Source: JADJOY01 sp046331705 [NCBI: bacterium] (GTDB taxonomy: Bacteria; JADJOY01). From it: a stretch of 64,000 bases of DNA. Below the pieces are notes generated by a model that did not search any database, was not told the DNA's origin, and saw nothing but the letters and a program-made list of their open reading frames with translations. Below, one piece after another: positions 37,216 through 45,407 of the stretch; the stretch's first letter is position 1, and each line of letters begins with the position of its first letter. The position numbers and the translations under genes were made by a program. The stretch is from assembly GCA_046331705.1 (NCBI GenBank), contig JAXLQJ010000012.1, positions 108,241 through 172,240 of the forward strand, written 5' to 3'.

Positions 37216-37698
37216 GTGAAGTTCGTCGGTCAAGGCTCCTATGCGGTCGATGCCAAGGGACGCGTCAGCATCCCGGCGGATTTCCGCGCCGTGATTTCGC
37301 AACATTATGGCACGGAGGAGCTCTGGATCACCACGTACAAATGGGTCGACGAGAAACGGAACGTGCGTGTTCCGTTGCTGCAAGCGTACCCGCGCGCCGA
37401 GTGGGATCGCACCCTGGAGAGCCTCGCCGAGCGCTCGGCGTACGACTCGCGGCTCAACAACTTCCGGCGGCTGTTCGTGGCGGGGGCCACCCAGTGCTTC
37501 CCGGACAAGCAAGGGCGCGTCGCGCTGACGCCCGAGCAGCGGCGCCACGCGCATCTCGAGCGCGACGTGATGTTCCTCGGTACCGGCCTTCGCTACTTCG
37601 AGATCTGGGATCTCGCGACCTGGGAGAAGGTTCGCGCCGAGGAGGAAGACGAGGCCTACGCCGGCATCGGTGACGTGCTCAAGGAGCATGGGTTGTGA
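37216..37698 (+). CDS. mraZ: Transcriptional regulator MraZ
   Basis: A small DNA-binding protein that in other bacteria represses the division and cell-wall cluster. Two SpoVT/AbrB-like half domains are visible with their DxxxR motifs, DAKGRVSIPADFR and DKQGRVALTPEQR. The start is uncertain: GTG 37216 has AGGGTGGG just before it and gives the normal family start; ATG 37195 would add seven residues. It is about 160 residues long, slightly more than usual because of an acidic C-terminal tail (EEEDEAYAGIGDVLKEHGL). It is the first gene of the dcw cluster, 22 bases before rsmH. Confidence 0.9.
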   Translation: MKFVGQGSYAVDAKGRVSIPADFRAVISQHYGTEELWITTYKWVDEKRNVRVPLLQAYPRAEWDRTLESLAERSAYDSRLNNFRRLFVAGATQCFPDKQGRVALTPEQRRHAHLERDVMFLGTGLRYFEIWDLATWEKVRAEEEDEAYAGIGDVLKEHGL

Positions 37699-37720
37699 CG
37701 GGCGCGGGGACGATCGAGCC

Positions 37721-38704
37721 ATGGTGCACGAACCCGCCACCGATGCAGCGACGCTGCACGTCCCGGTGCTCGCCGACGAGGTGCTCGCGTGGCTCGCGCC
37801 GCGCGACGCCGGGCTCTACCTCGACGCGACGCTCGGCCTCGGCGGCCATGCCGAACGGATTCTCGCGGCATCGTCGCCCGGCGGCCGGTTGCTCGGGATC
37901 GATCGCGACCCGCGGGCGCGGACGCTCGCCGGCGAACGGCTGCGCCGGTTCGGCGACCGAGCCCGCATCGTGGCCGGCGACTTCGGCGAGGCCGCCAGCT
38001 TGGCGGACGCGGTGGGGCTCGGCCCGTTCGACGGCGTGCTCGCGGATCTCGGTGTGTCGAGCCTGCAGCTCGACGACTCGACGCGCGGATTCTCGTTTTC
38101 CCAAGAAGGACCGCTCGACATGCGGATGGATCCGGCACTTCCCGAGACCGCCGGCGAGCTGGTGAACCGGCTCGACGCCGCGAGCCTCGCCGCGATCCTG
38201 CGCGGCTTCGGCGAGGAGCGTCTGGCGGGTCCGATCGCACGCCGCATCGTGGCGCGCCGCGAGCAAAGTCCCTTCACGAACACCCGCGAGCTGGCCGAGC
38301 TGGTGCGCGCCGCGTATCGGCGCGCCGGCGTCCGCAGCGAGATCGATCCCGCGACCCGCACCTTCCAGGCGCTGCGCATCGCCGTGAACGGCGAGCTCGA
38401 GTCGCTCGATCGCCTGCTGGCGTCCCTCGCTCGCCTGCTCGCTCCCGGCGGCATCGCCTGCGTGCTGAGCTTCCATTCGCTCGAGGATCGCGCGGTGAAG
38501 CACGCGTTCCGCGACCTTGCGCGCGGCTGCGTGTGCCCGCCCGATCTGCCGGTGTGCGCGTGCGGACGCTCGGCCTCGGCGCGCGTCCTCACGCCGCGCC
38601 CGATCCGCCCCTCCGAGGCGGAGGTGGCGCAGAATCCCCGGGCACGCAGCGTGCGCATGCGCGTGCTGCGCTGGCTCGGCGACGCGACGCGAGGCGAGGC
38701 GTGA
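37721..38704 (+). CDS. rsmH: 16S rRNA (cytosine-1402-N4) methyltransferase RsmH
   Basis: A 327-residue SAM-dependent enzyme that methylates C1402 in the decoding site of 16S rRNA. The SAM site is LDATLGLGGHAE at 34-45; LADLGVSSLQLDD, FHSLEDRAVKHAF and CVCPPDLPVCACG are typical family blocks. Its stop is covered by the GTG start of the ftsL gene (GTGA). Position second in dcw, after mraZ, is the standard arrangement. ATG 37721 matches the homologous start. Confidence 0.95.
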   Translation: MVHEPATDAATLHVPVLADEVLAWLAPRDAGLYLDATLGLGGHAERILAASSPGGRLLGIDRDPRARTLAGERLRRFGDRARIVAGDFGEAASLADAVGLGPFDGVLADLGVSSLQLDDSTRGFSFSQEGPLDMRMDPALPETAGELVNRLDAASLAAILRGFGEERLAGPIARRIVARREQSPFTNTRELAELVRAAYRRAGVRSEIDPATRTFQALRIAVNGELESLDRLLASLARLLAPGGIACVLSFHSLEDRAVKHAFRDLARGCVCPPDLPVCACGRSASARVLTPRPIRPSEAEVAQNPRARSVRMRVLRWLGDATRGEA

Positions 38705-39120
38705 GAGCCGCCAGCGCGCGCACCCGCGCCACCGTGCGGCATCGGCCCACGACCGCCCGGATCGTCGATCCGCGGCGGCGGGTCGACCTCCATCCACTGC
38801 CGGCGCGGCACACGATCGCGGCCCCCGGCGCGCGCGCCGCCGCCGGCACCCCGCGTCTCGGCCTGGCGGTGCGCTGGTGGCTCGCGCTCGGCATGGTGGC
38901 GGGCTCGGTGCTGGTGGTGCTCGGCTTGCGGCTGCACGTCGACGAGCTGGGCTACGAGATCGCGCGGTTGCGCGTGGAGACGCAGGCGCTCGAGCACGAG
39001 CAGGACGCCCTTCGTCTTCAGCTCTCCGCGCTCACCGAGCCCGGTCGCATCGCCGAGCGCGCGTCGCGCGAGCTGGGCATGCATCTCCCCAAGCCGGACC
39101 AGCTTCGGACCTACGAGTGA
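38701..39120 (+). CDS. ftsL: Cell division protein FtsL-like
   Basis: A 139-residue bitopic protein identified mainly by position between rsmH and ftsI. It starts at GTG 38701, overlapping rsmH. A basic Ala/Arg-rich cytoplasmic part (1-58) is followed by a transmembrane helix, WWLALGMVAGSVLVVLGLRL at 59-78, and a periplasmic coiled coil with leucine heptads (EIARLRVETQALEHEQDALRL broken over 87-107). It ends with the ERASRELGMHLP stretch common in FtsL. Expected to join FtsQ/FtsB-type proteins and FtsI in the divisome. Sequence conservation is low, as usual for FtsL. Confidence 0.8.
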   Translation: MRAASARTRATVRHRPTTARIVDPRRRVDLHPLPARHTIAAPGARAAAGTPRLGLAVRWWLALGMVAGSVLVVLGLRLHVDELGYEIARLRVETQALEHEQDALRLQLSALTEPGRIAERASRELGMHLPKPDQLRTYE

Positions 39121-39127
39121 GCGCACC

Positions 39128-41278
39128 ATGGATCTCTCGTATCGGCCCCGCGATCGCAGAATCGCCCCGCCTCCCACCGAGCCGGGGCGAGTGCGAACGC
39201 TGCTGCTCGGGTTCGGGCTGGCGTTCGGGTGCGTGCTGCTGCGTGCGTTCAGCCTGCAGGTCCTCGAGCGACCCGAGCTGGCCGAGCGCGGTCACGACCA
39301 AGTCGACCACGCCGTCGAGGTGGAGTCGTCGCGCGGCCGCATCCTCGATCGCAGCGGCGCCACCACGCTCGCCGGAAACGTGGTGCTGCCCCGCGCCTTC
39401 GTCGACCCCGAGCTCTTCCTGCGCGATCCCCGCGCCCACGACGTCGTCGCGCGCGCCCAGGTGGCCGCGTTGCTCGGGATCGAGCGCGACAAGCTCGAGC
39501 GAGCGCTGGCCCGCGGCGGTCGCTACGTGCGGCTCGCCAGCCGCCTCGGTCCCGACGTCGCGCGAAAGGTTCGCTCGCTCGGCTTCGCCGGGATCGGATT
39601 CGAGGACGAGACCTGGCGCGTCTATCCGGCGCGCGAGCGCGCGGGCCACGTGATCGGTTTCGTGGGCCGCGACGGCCGCGGCCTCGAAGGCCTCGAGCTG
39701 GCCGCCGACGAGGAGCTCGCCGGCGAGGGCTACTGGCTCGAAGGCCAGCGCGACGGCAACAAGCGCCCGCTCCACACCGAGGGCCTGGGTGACCATCCGC
39801 TGTCGCCGTCCGGCAAGGACGTGCTCGTGACGCTCGATCTCGGCATCCAGCAAGCCGCCGAGGAAGAGCTCGCCCGCGCCGTGAGCGCGAGCGGCGCCCG
39901 CGCCGGCACGGCCATCGTGCTCGCGCCCGCCACGGGCGACGTGTTGGCGCTGGCGGTGTTCCCCGCCTTCAACCCCAACGACGACGAGCGACTCGACGCC
40001 GAGCGCTGGCGCGACCGCGCCGTGACCGACCTCTACGAGCCCGGCTCCACGATCAAGCCGTTCACCGCGGCCGCGGCGCTCGAGGCGGGTCTGGTCTCCG
40101 AGGCCACGCCCATCGATTGCCATCACGGAGCGTGGAAGTTCGCCGACCACGTGATTCACGACCATTCGCCGCACGACACGATCTCGTTCGCCGACGTGAT
40201 CCGCGTGTCGAGCAACATCGGCGTGGCCCAGATCGGCCTGACGCTGGGCGCCGAGCGGCTGGTGTCGACGCTCACGCGCTTCGGCTTCGGCGAGCGCACC
40301 GGCGTGGGGCTCCCCGGCGAGGTGCGCGGGGTGCTCTTCGCCGCGGCGCGCATGCGTCCCATCCAGGTCGCCAACGTGGCGTTCGGCCACGGATTGAGCG
40401 TCACCCCGATGCAGCTCGCCGCGGCGTACGGAGCGCTCGCCAACGGCGGCGTGCGCATGGCGCCGCGACTGGTGCTGGGCGTGCGCGATCCCGTCGATGG
40501 CGAGAGCGCGCTCCAGATCCGCGAGCCGGTGGCGGTCGAGCGCGCGATCGCGCCCGAGACCGCGGCGCGCGTCACCGCGCTCCTCGAGGAGGTGACGAGC
40601 GCGGACGGTACCGGCGCGGCTGCGCGGCTGCCGGGTGTGCGCGTCGCGGGCAAGACCGGCACCGCCGAGAAGGTGCGCGCCGACGGTCGCGGCTACGACG
40701 CCGATCGCGTGGTGGCGTCGTTCGCGGGCTACGTCCCCGCCGACGATCCGCGCCTCGTGATCGTGGTCGCGATCGACGAGCCGACCGGCCCCGCGACCTT
40801 CGGCGGCCAGGTGGCTGCGCCGGTGTTCCGCGAGATCGCGCGCCGCGCGCTGCCGATCGTCGGCGTGCCGGTGGGGGTTGCGCCCAGCGCGCCGATCCCG
40901 GCGTTCGCGCCCGAGGCGCTGCGCATCGCTCGCGCCGAGGAGACCGCCGACGGCCGGGCGCGCCCGCGCGCCGAGGGCGGTGCCGGCGTCCGCGCCCCGG
41001 GGGCGTCGCGTGGCGCCGCCGATCGCGGTCGAGGTCTGCCACCCGATCGAGCCACCGGCGAGCACGGCGTGGTTCCCGATCTCGCTGGGCTCTCGGTGCG
41101 CGCGGCATTGCGCGAGTCGGCGCGCCTCGGCGTGCCGGTCAGCATCGAAGGACGCGGACTGTGCGTGGCGCAGGAGCCCGCGGCGGGCGAGCCGCTCGCG
41201 GTGGGCGGCTCGCTGCGCGCGTGGTTCGCGCCCGCGGGTGCTCTCGATGCACCCGCTGCTCCCGGGCTGGTGGGATGA
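39128..41278 (+). CDS. ftsI: Division-specific penicillin-binding protein FtsI with C-terminal PASTA domain
   Basis: A 716-residue septal transpeptidase with a membrane anchor at about 22-42, a pedestal domain, and a transpeptidase domain. The motifs are GSTIK with Ser307-Lys310, SSN at 361-363 and KTGT at 509-512. After a disordered Ala/Arg/Gly stretch (about 600-645) it ends with one PASTA domain, GVVPDLAGLSVRAALRE and QEPAAGEPLAVGGSL. A PASTA is unlike the E. coli protein but known in FtsI of deltaproteobacteria and in SpoVD-type proteins. It follows ftsL by 7 bases. It makes the septal cross-links with FtsW. Confidence 0.95.
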   Translation: MDLSYRPRDRRIAPPPTEPGRVRTLLLGFGLAFGCVLLRAFSLQVLERPELAERGHDQVDHAVEVESSRGRILDRSGATTLAGNVVLPRAFVDPELFLRDPRAHDVVARAQVAALLGIERDKLERALARGGRYVRLASRLGPDVARKVRSLGFAGIGFEDETWRVYPARERAGHVIGFVGRDGRGLEGLELAADEELAGEGYWLEGQRDGNKRPLHTEGLGDHPLSPSGKDVLVTLDLGIQQAAEEELARAVSASGARAGTAIVLAPATGDVLALAVFPAFNPNDDERLDAERWRDRAVTDLYEPGSTIKPFTAAAALEAGLVSEATPIDCHHGAWKFADHVIHDHSPHDTISFADVIRVSSNIGVAQIGLTLGAERLVSTLTRFGFGERTGVGLPGEVRGVLFAAARMRPIQVANVAFGHGLSVTPMQLAAAYGALANGGVRMAPRLVLGVRDPVDGESALQIREPVAVERAIAPETAARVTALLEEVTSADGTGAAARLPGVRVAGKTGTAEKVRADGRGYDADRVVASFAGYVPADDPRLVIVVAIDEPTGPATFGGQVAAPVFREIARRALPIVGVPVGVAPSAPIPAFAPEALRIARAEETADGRARPRAEGGAGVRAPGASRGAADRGRGLPPDRATGEHGVVPDLAGLSVRAALRESARLGVPVSIEGRGLCVAQEPAAGEPLAVGGSLRAWFAPAGALDAPAAPGLVG

Positions 41279-41291
41279 GGAGCCGCGCATC

Positions 41292-42851
41292 GTGATCACC
41301 GCCGCCGACCTCGCCCGCGCGATTCCGGGTGCCTGCCTCGAAGGAGACGGCACGGTGGCGATCGCACGCGTGCGCGCCGACTCGCGTCAGGTCGCGCCGG
41401 GCGATCTCTTCGCGGCGGTGCGCGGCACGCACCGCGACGGCCACGAGTTCGTGGACGCGCTGCTCCGCGCGGGTGTCGAGGTGGTGATGGTCGAGGGCGA
41501 CCATCCGGTCGACGGTGCGCGCGCCGTGATCCGCGTGCCCGAGAGCCAGCGCGCCCACGCGCTCGCCGCTGCCGCCGTGCGCGGCTTCCCGGGACGTCGC
41601 ATGTGCCTGGTGGGCATCACGGGCACCAACGGCAAGACCACCACCAGCTACCTGGTCGAGTCGATCCTGCGCGCCGCGGGGCACGACGTGGGCGTGATCG
41701 GCACGGTCGAGTACCGCCACCACGCGCTCCGCCGCGCGGCGCCGCTCACGACCCCGGATGCGGACCAGCTCCAGGACCTGCTCGCCGAGATGGCGGCGGC
41801 CGGCGCCTCGCATGCCGTGCTCGAGGTCTCGTCGCACGCGTTGGCGCAGTCGCGCGTGGCCGGATGCACGTTCGCCGCGGCGGCGTTCCTGAACCTCACC
41901 CAGGACCACCTCGACTACCACGGGACCATGGAGGCGTACTTCGACGCCAAGGCCCTGCTGTTCGAGGAGCGTGGGCCGGCGGGCGCTCCGGGGCGGGCGG
42001 TCATCAACCTGGACGATCCGTGGGGCGTGGACCTCATCGCTCGCGCCGCGTCGCACGTGCTCACGTTCGCGGCTCAGCCGCTGGCCGCCGACGACTGGGT
42101 CGGGCCGAGCCGCGAGGCCGACGTGTGGGTGGCCGAGCGCGCGCTGAGCCGCGCAGGCACGCGAGCGCGGCTCCACACGCCGCGTGGCTCGATCGAGATC
42201 TCGAGCCCGCTGGTGGGGCACCACAACCTGGCGAACCTGGTCGCCGCGACGGCCATCGGGCTGGCGCTCGATCTCGACACCGACGCGATCGTCCTGGGTT
42301 TGCGCGAGGCGACGCGCGTGCCCGGACGCCTCGAGCGCGTCCCCGCCTCGCACGATCTCGACGTCGACGTGCTGGTCGACTACGCGCACACGCCCGACGC
42401 CCTGGCGCGAGCGCTCGAGGCGGTTCGTCCCATCGCCCATCGGCGCGTCATCACGGTGTTCGGATGCGGTGGGGACCGCGATCGCAAGAAGCGACCGCTG
42501 ATGGCCGCCGCCGCCCTGCGCGCCAGCGATCTGGTGATCGTCACCAGCGACAATCCGCGCACCGAGGATCCCGACGCGATCATCGGCGAGATCCTGCCCG
42601 GGCTCGCCGACGGCCAGCGCGTGGAGCCGGCTGCGCTCGCGCACGCGCCGCACCGTTCGTACACGGTGATGGCGGACCGGCGCGAAGCGATCCGCCAGGC
42701 CATCGCCGCCGCCGGCCGCGGGGATCTGGTGCTGATCGCCGGCAAGGGCCACGAGGACTACCAGATCGTCGGCACCATCAAGCACCCCTTCGACGATCGC
42801 GAGGAGGCGGCGCGTGCGCTCGCCGACCGCGCGCGAGGGCTGCTCTCGTGA
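41292..42851 (+). CDS. murE: UDP-MurNAc-tripeptide synthetase, meso-DAP-adding
   Basis: A 519-residue Mur ligase that adds the third residue to UDP-MurNAc-Ala-Glu. The ATP loop is GITGTNGKTTTS near 108-119; LVDYAHTPDA and GCGGDRDRKKRPLM follow. The specificity motif reads DNPR at residues 420-423, the form associated with meso-diaminopimelate rather than lysine. The start is taken as GTG 41292, which has GAGGAG about ten bases upstream and where homology begins. ATG 41247 is an alternative that would overlap ftsI by 32 bases and add 15 residues. Its stop overlaps the murF start. Confidence 0.95.
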   Translation: MITAADLARAIPGACLEGDGTVAIARVRADSRQVAPGDLFAAVRGTHRDGHEFVDALLRAGVEVVMVEGDHPVDGARAVIRVPESQRAHALAAAAVRGFPGRRMCLVGITGTNGKTTTSYLVESILRAAGHDVGVIGTVEYRHHALRRAAPLTTPDADQLQDLLAEMAAAGASHAVLEVSSHALAQSRVAGCTFAAAAFLNLTQDHLDYHGTMEAYFDAKALLFEERGPAGAPGRAVINLDDPWGVDLIARAASHVLTFAAQPLAADDWVGPSREADVWVAERALSRAGTRARLHTPRGSIEISSPLVGHHNLANLVAATAIGLALDLDTDAIVLGLREATRVPGRLERVPASHDLDVDVLVDYAHTPDALARALEAVRPIAHRRVITVFGCGGDRDRKKRPLMAAAALRASDLVIVTSDNPRTEDPDAIIGEILPGLADGQRVEPAALAHAPHRSYTVMADRREAIRQAIAAAGRGDLVLIAGKGHEDYQIVGTIKHPFDDREEAARALADRARGLLS

Positions 42852-44317
42852 GCGCCGTGACGCTACGCCTCGCCGACGTGCTCGCGGGAACGGGAGGCGT
42901 GCGGCTGCGGGGAAGCCGCGACGCGTTCAGCGCGATCTCGACCGACTCGCGCAGCGTGCGCGAGGGCGAGCTCTTCTGGGCGCTGCGCGGTCCGAGCTTC
43001 GACGGCCACGATTTCGTCGCGACCGCGTTCGGGCGCGGCGCCGCGGGCGCGGTGGTCGAGGCGGGGCGCGAGATCGCGCTCGGGCCGGACGTCGCGCCGG
43101 ATCGCATCCTGATCGCCGTCGACGACACGTTGCGGGCGCTCGGCGACCTGGCCGCGTACTGGCGCCGCGCGCGCAACCCCAAGGTGATCGCGATCACCGG
43201 TTCGAACGGCAAGACCACCACCAAGGAGATGGTGGCGCGCGTGGTCGGTGCTCGTTTCCCGGTGCTGGTGACGAGCGGCAACCTCAACAACCTGATCGGG
43301 ATGCCGCTCACGACGTTGCGGCTTCGCGAGGAAGCGGTCGCCGTCGTCGAGATGGGCATGAACGCGCCCGGCGAGATCCGCCGCATGGCGCAGATCGCGC
43401 GGCCGGACGTGGGGCTCATCACCCAGGTGGCGCCCGCGCACCTGGAAGGGCTCGGGACCATCGACGGCGTGGCGGACGCGAAGTGGGAGCTCTTCGACGA
43501 GCTCCAGAGCCACGCCATCGCCCTCGTGAACCTCGACGATCCGCGCTTGATCGAGCGTCGCCCGCGCTTGCGCTGCCTGGCGGTCACCTTCGGCATGCGC
43601 GGGGGTGACGTGCACGCCGAGGACGTCGCCGATCTCGGCCTCGACGGCGTGCGCTTCACCGTCGTCGTGGCCGCCGGTCTCGACGGAGCGCGCCGCGAGG
43701 TCCAGCGCGCGGTGGTGCACCTAAAGCTGCTCGGGCTGCACAACGTGAGCAACGCGTTGGGCGCGATCGCCGCCGGCGCGGTGCTCGGCGTGCCGGCCGG
43801 AATCGCCGCGCAGGCGCTCGGCGCGCTGGCGCCGGTTCCCGGCCGGATGTGCCCGCGCCGTCTGGGGCGCGGCGTGGTGGTGCTCGACGACACCTACAAC
43901 GCCAACCCGGCGTCGATGACGGCGGCGCTCGCCACCGGAGCGCGCGCCGCGGGTGCTCGCAAGAAGATCGCCGTGCTCGGCGTCATGCGCGAGCTGGGCG
44001 CGGCGAGCGGGGCGGCGCACCGCGAGGTGGGCGCGGTGGTGGCGCGCGAAGGCTACGAGCTCCTGGTGGCGCTGGGCGAGGCGGCCCAGGGTTACGTCGC
44101 CGGCGCGCGCGCGGCGGGGATGGCGGACGCGCGGCTGTGCGCGATCGCCACGGACGACGTCGCGGCGAGCGTGGATGCGCTCGCGAGCGCGCTCGAGGAC
44201 GGCGCGATCGTCGTCGTCAAGGGCTCGCGCGGCGCGCGCATGGAGCGCGTGGTCGCGGCGCTGGCCGAGCGGCTCGGCGAGACCTCGCCCACGCCGTCGG
44301 CCGCGGCGCACGGATGA
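42848..44317 (+). CDS. murF: UDP-MurNAc-tripeptide:D-Ala-D-Ala ligase
   Basis: A 489-residue Mur ligase starting at GTG 42848 (GTGA overlap with murE). It adds D-Ala-D-Ala to complete the UDP-MurNAc-pentapeptide. ATP loop AITGSNGKTTTKEMV is near 115-129; the MurF blocks NLNNLIGMPLTTL, EMGMNAPGEI and DDTYNANPASM are clear. The dipeptide is supplied by the ddl gene further down the same cluster. mraY follows after ten bases. Confidence 0.95.
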   Translation: MSAVTLRLADVLAGTGGVRLRGSRDAFSAISTDSRSVREGELFWALRGPSFDGHDFVATAFGRGAAGAVVEAGREIALGPDVAPDRILIAVDDTLRALGDLAAYWRRARNPKVIAITGSNGKTTTKEMVARVVGARFPVLVTSGNLNNLIGMPLTTLRLREEAVAVVEMGMNAPGEIRRMAQIARPDVGLITQVAPAHLEGLGTIDGVADAKWELFDELQSHAIALVNLDDPRLIERRPRLRCLAVTFGMRGGDVHAEDVADLGLDGVRFTVVVAAGLDGARREVQRAVVHLKLLGLHNVSNALGAIAAGAVLGVPAGIAAQALGALAPVPGRMCPRRLGRGVVVLDDTYNANPASMTAALATGARAAGARKKIAVLGVMRELGAASGAAHREVGAVVAREGYELLVALGEAAQGYVAGARAAGMADARLCAIATDDVAASVDALASALEDGAIVVVKGSRGARMERVVAALAERLGETSPTPSAAAHG

Positions 44318-44327
44318 GGAGGCGACG

Positions 44328-45401
44328 ATGATCTATCTGCTCCTCTACCCGTGGAAGGACGAGTACTCGGTCCTCAACGTCTTCCGCTACATCACGTTCC
44401 GGACCATCTACGCCTCCATCACCGCGCTGGTCGTGTGCTTGGTGATGGGGCCGTGGCTGATCCGGCGCCTCACGCGGAAGCGGGTCGGCGAGACGATCCG
44501 CGACGACGGTCCGGCCAGCCATCAGGCGAAGGCGGGGACGCCCACCATGGGCGGCACGCTCATCGTGTTCGCGCTGGTGGCGTCGACGCTCCTCTGGGGC
44601 GACCTGGCGAGCTCCTACGTGTGGATCGTGATCGGCGTGACGCTGGCGCTCGCCGCGGTGGGCTTCGTCGACGACTCGCGCAAGGTGCGCGGCATGAAGA
44701 AGGGGCTGGCGGGCCGCCGCAAGCTCCAGTTCCAGGCGCTCATCGCGCTGGTGGCCGTGCTGCTGCTGCTGCTCGTGAACGACCGCGACACGACGCTCGC
44801 CGTGCCCTTCCTCAAGAACGTGAAGCTCGATCTCGGCTGGTGGTACGTGCCGTTCGCGGTCTTCGTGATCGTGGCGGCGTCGAACGCGGTGAACCTGACC
44901 GACGGCCTCGACGGGCTGGCGATCGGCCCGACGATCATCGTCGGCGCGCTCTACGGCACGTTCGCGTACGTGGCCGGCAACTCGAAGTTCGCGGGCTACC
45001 TGCAGATCCCTTATCTGCCGGGCACCGGCGAACTCGCGGTCTATTGCGGCGCGCTGCTCGGCGCGGGGCTCGGATTCCTCTGGTACAACACCTATCCCGC
45101 CCAAGTTTTCATGGGAGACACGGGCTCGCTATCGCTGGGCGGCGTGCTCGGATTTCTCGCCGTTTCCACGAAGAACGAGCTCGTCTTCTTGCTCGCTGGC
45201 GGGATCTTCGTCATCGAGGCGCTGTCGGTCGTCATCCAGGTGACGAGCTTCAAGCTCACCCGCAAGCGGGTGTTCAAGATGGCGCCCATCCATCACCACT
45301 TCGAGGTCAAGGGCTGGCACGAGCAGAAGGTGGTGGTGCGGTTCTGGATCGTGTCGCTGATCTTGGCGCTGATGGCGCTGAGCACGCTCAAGTTGCGCTG
45401 A
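44328..45401 (+). CDS. mraY: Phospho-MurNAc-pentapeptide transferase
   Basis: A 357-residue integral membrane enzyme that moves phospho-MurNAc-pentapeptide to undecaprenyl phosphate, making lipid I. About ten transmembrane helices are visible. Hallmarks: HQAKAGTPTMGG, the acidic pair in FVDDSRK, NAVNLTDGLDGLA, MGDTGSLSLGG and the histidine motif APIHHHFE. A GAGGAGG site is just before the ATG. It lies between murF and murD as in most proteobacterial dcw clusters. Confidence 0.97.
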   Translation: MIYLLLYPWKDEYSVLNVFRYITFRTIYASITALVVCLVMGPWLIRRLTRKRVGETIRDDGPASHQAKAGTPTMGGTLIVFALVASTLLWGDLASSYVWIVIGVTLALAAVGFVDDSRKVRGMKKGLAGRRKLQFQALIALVAVLLLLLVNDRDTTLAVPFLKNVKLDLGWWYVPFAVFVIVAASNAVNLTDGLDGLAIGPTIIVGALYGTFAYVAGNSKFAGYLQIPYLPGTGELAVYCGALLGAGLGFLWYNTYPAQVFMGDTGSLSLGGVLGFLAVSTKNELVFLLAGGIFVIEALSVVIQVTSFKLTRKRVFKMAPIHHHFEVKGWHEQKVVVRFWIVSLILALMALSTLKLR

Positions 45402-45407
45402 GGACGC

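Noticed and set aside
36878-37219. Open frame with a CPRCG-like motif before mraZ
   Set aside because: Only a single cysteine pair is present, the rest is low complexity, and it runs through the dcw promoter region.
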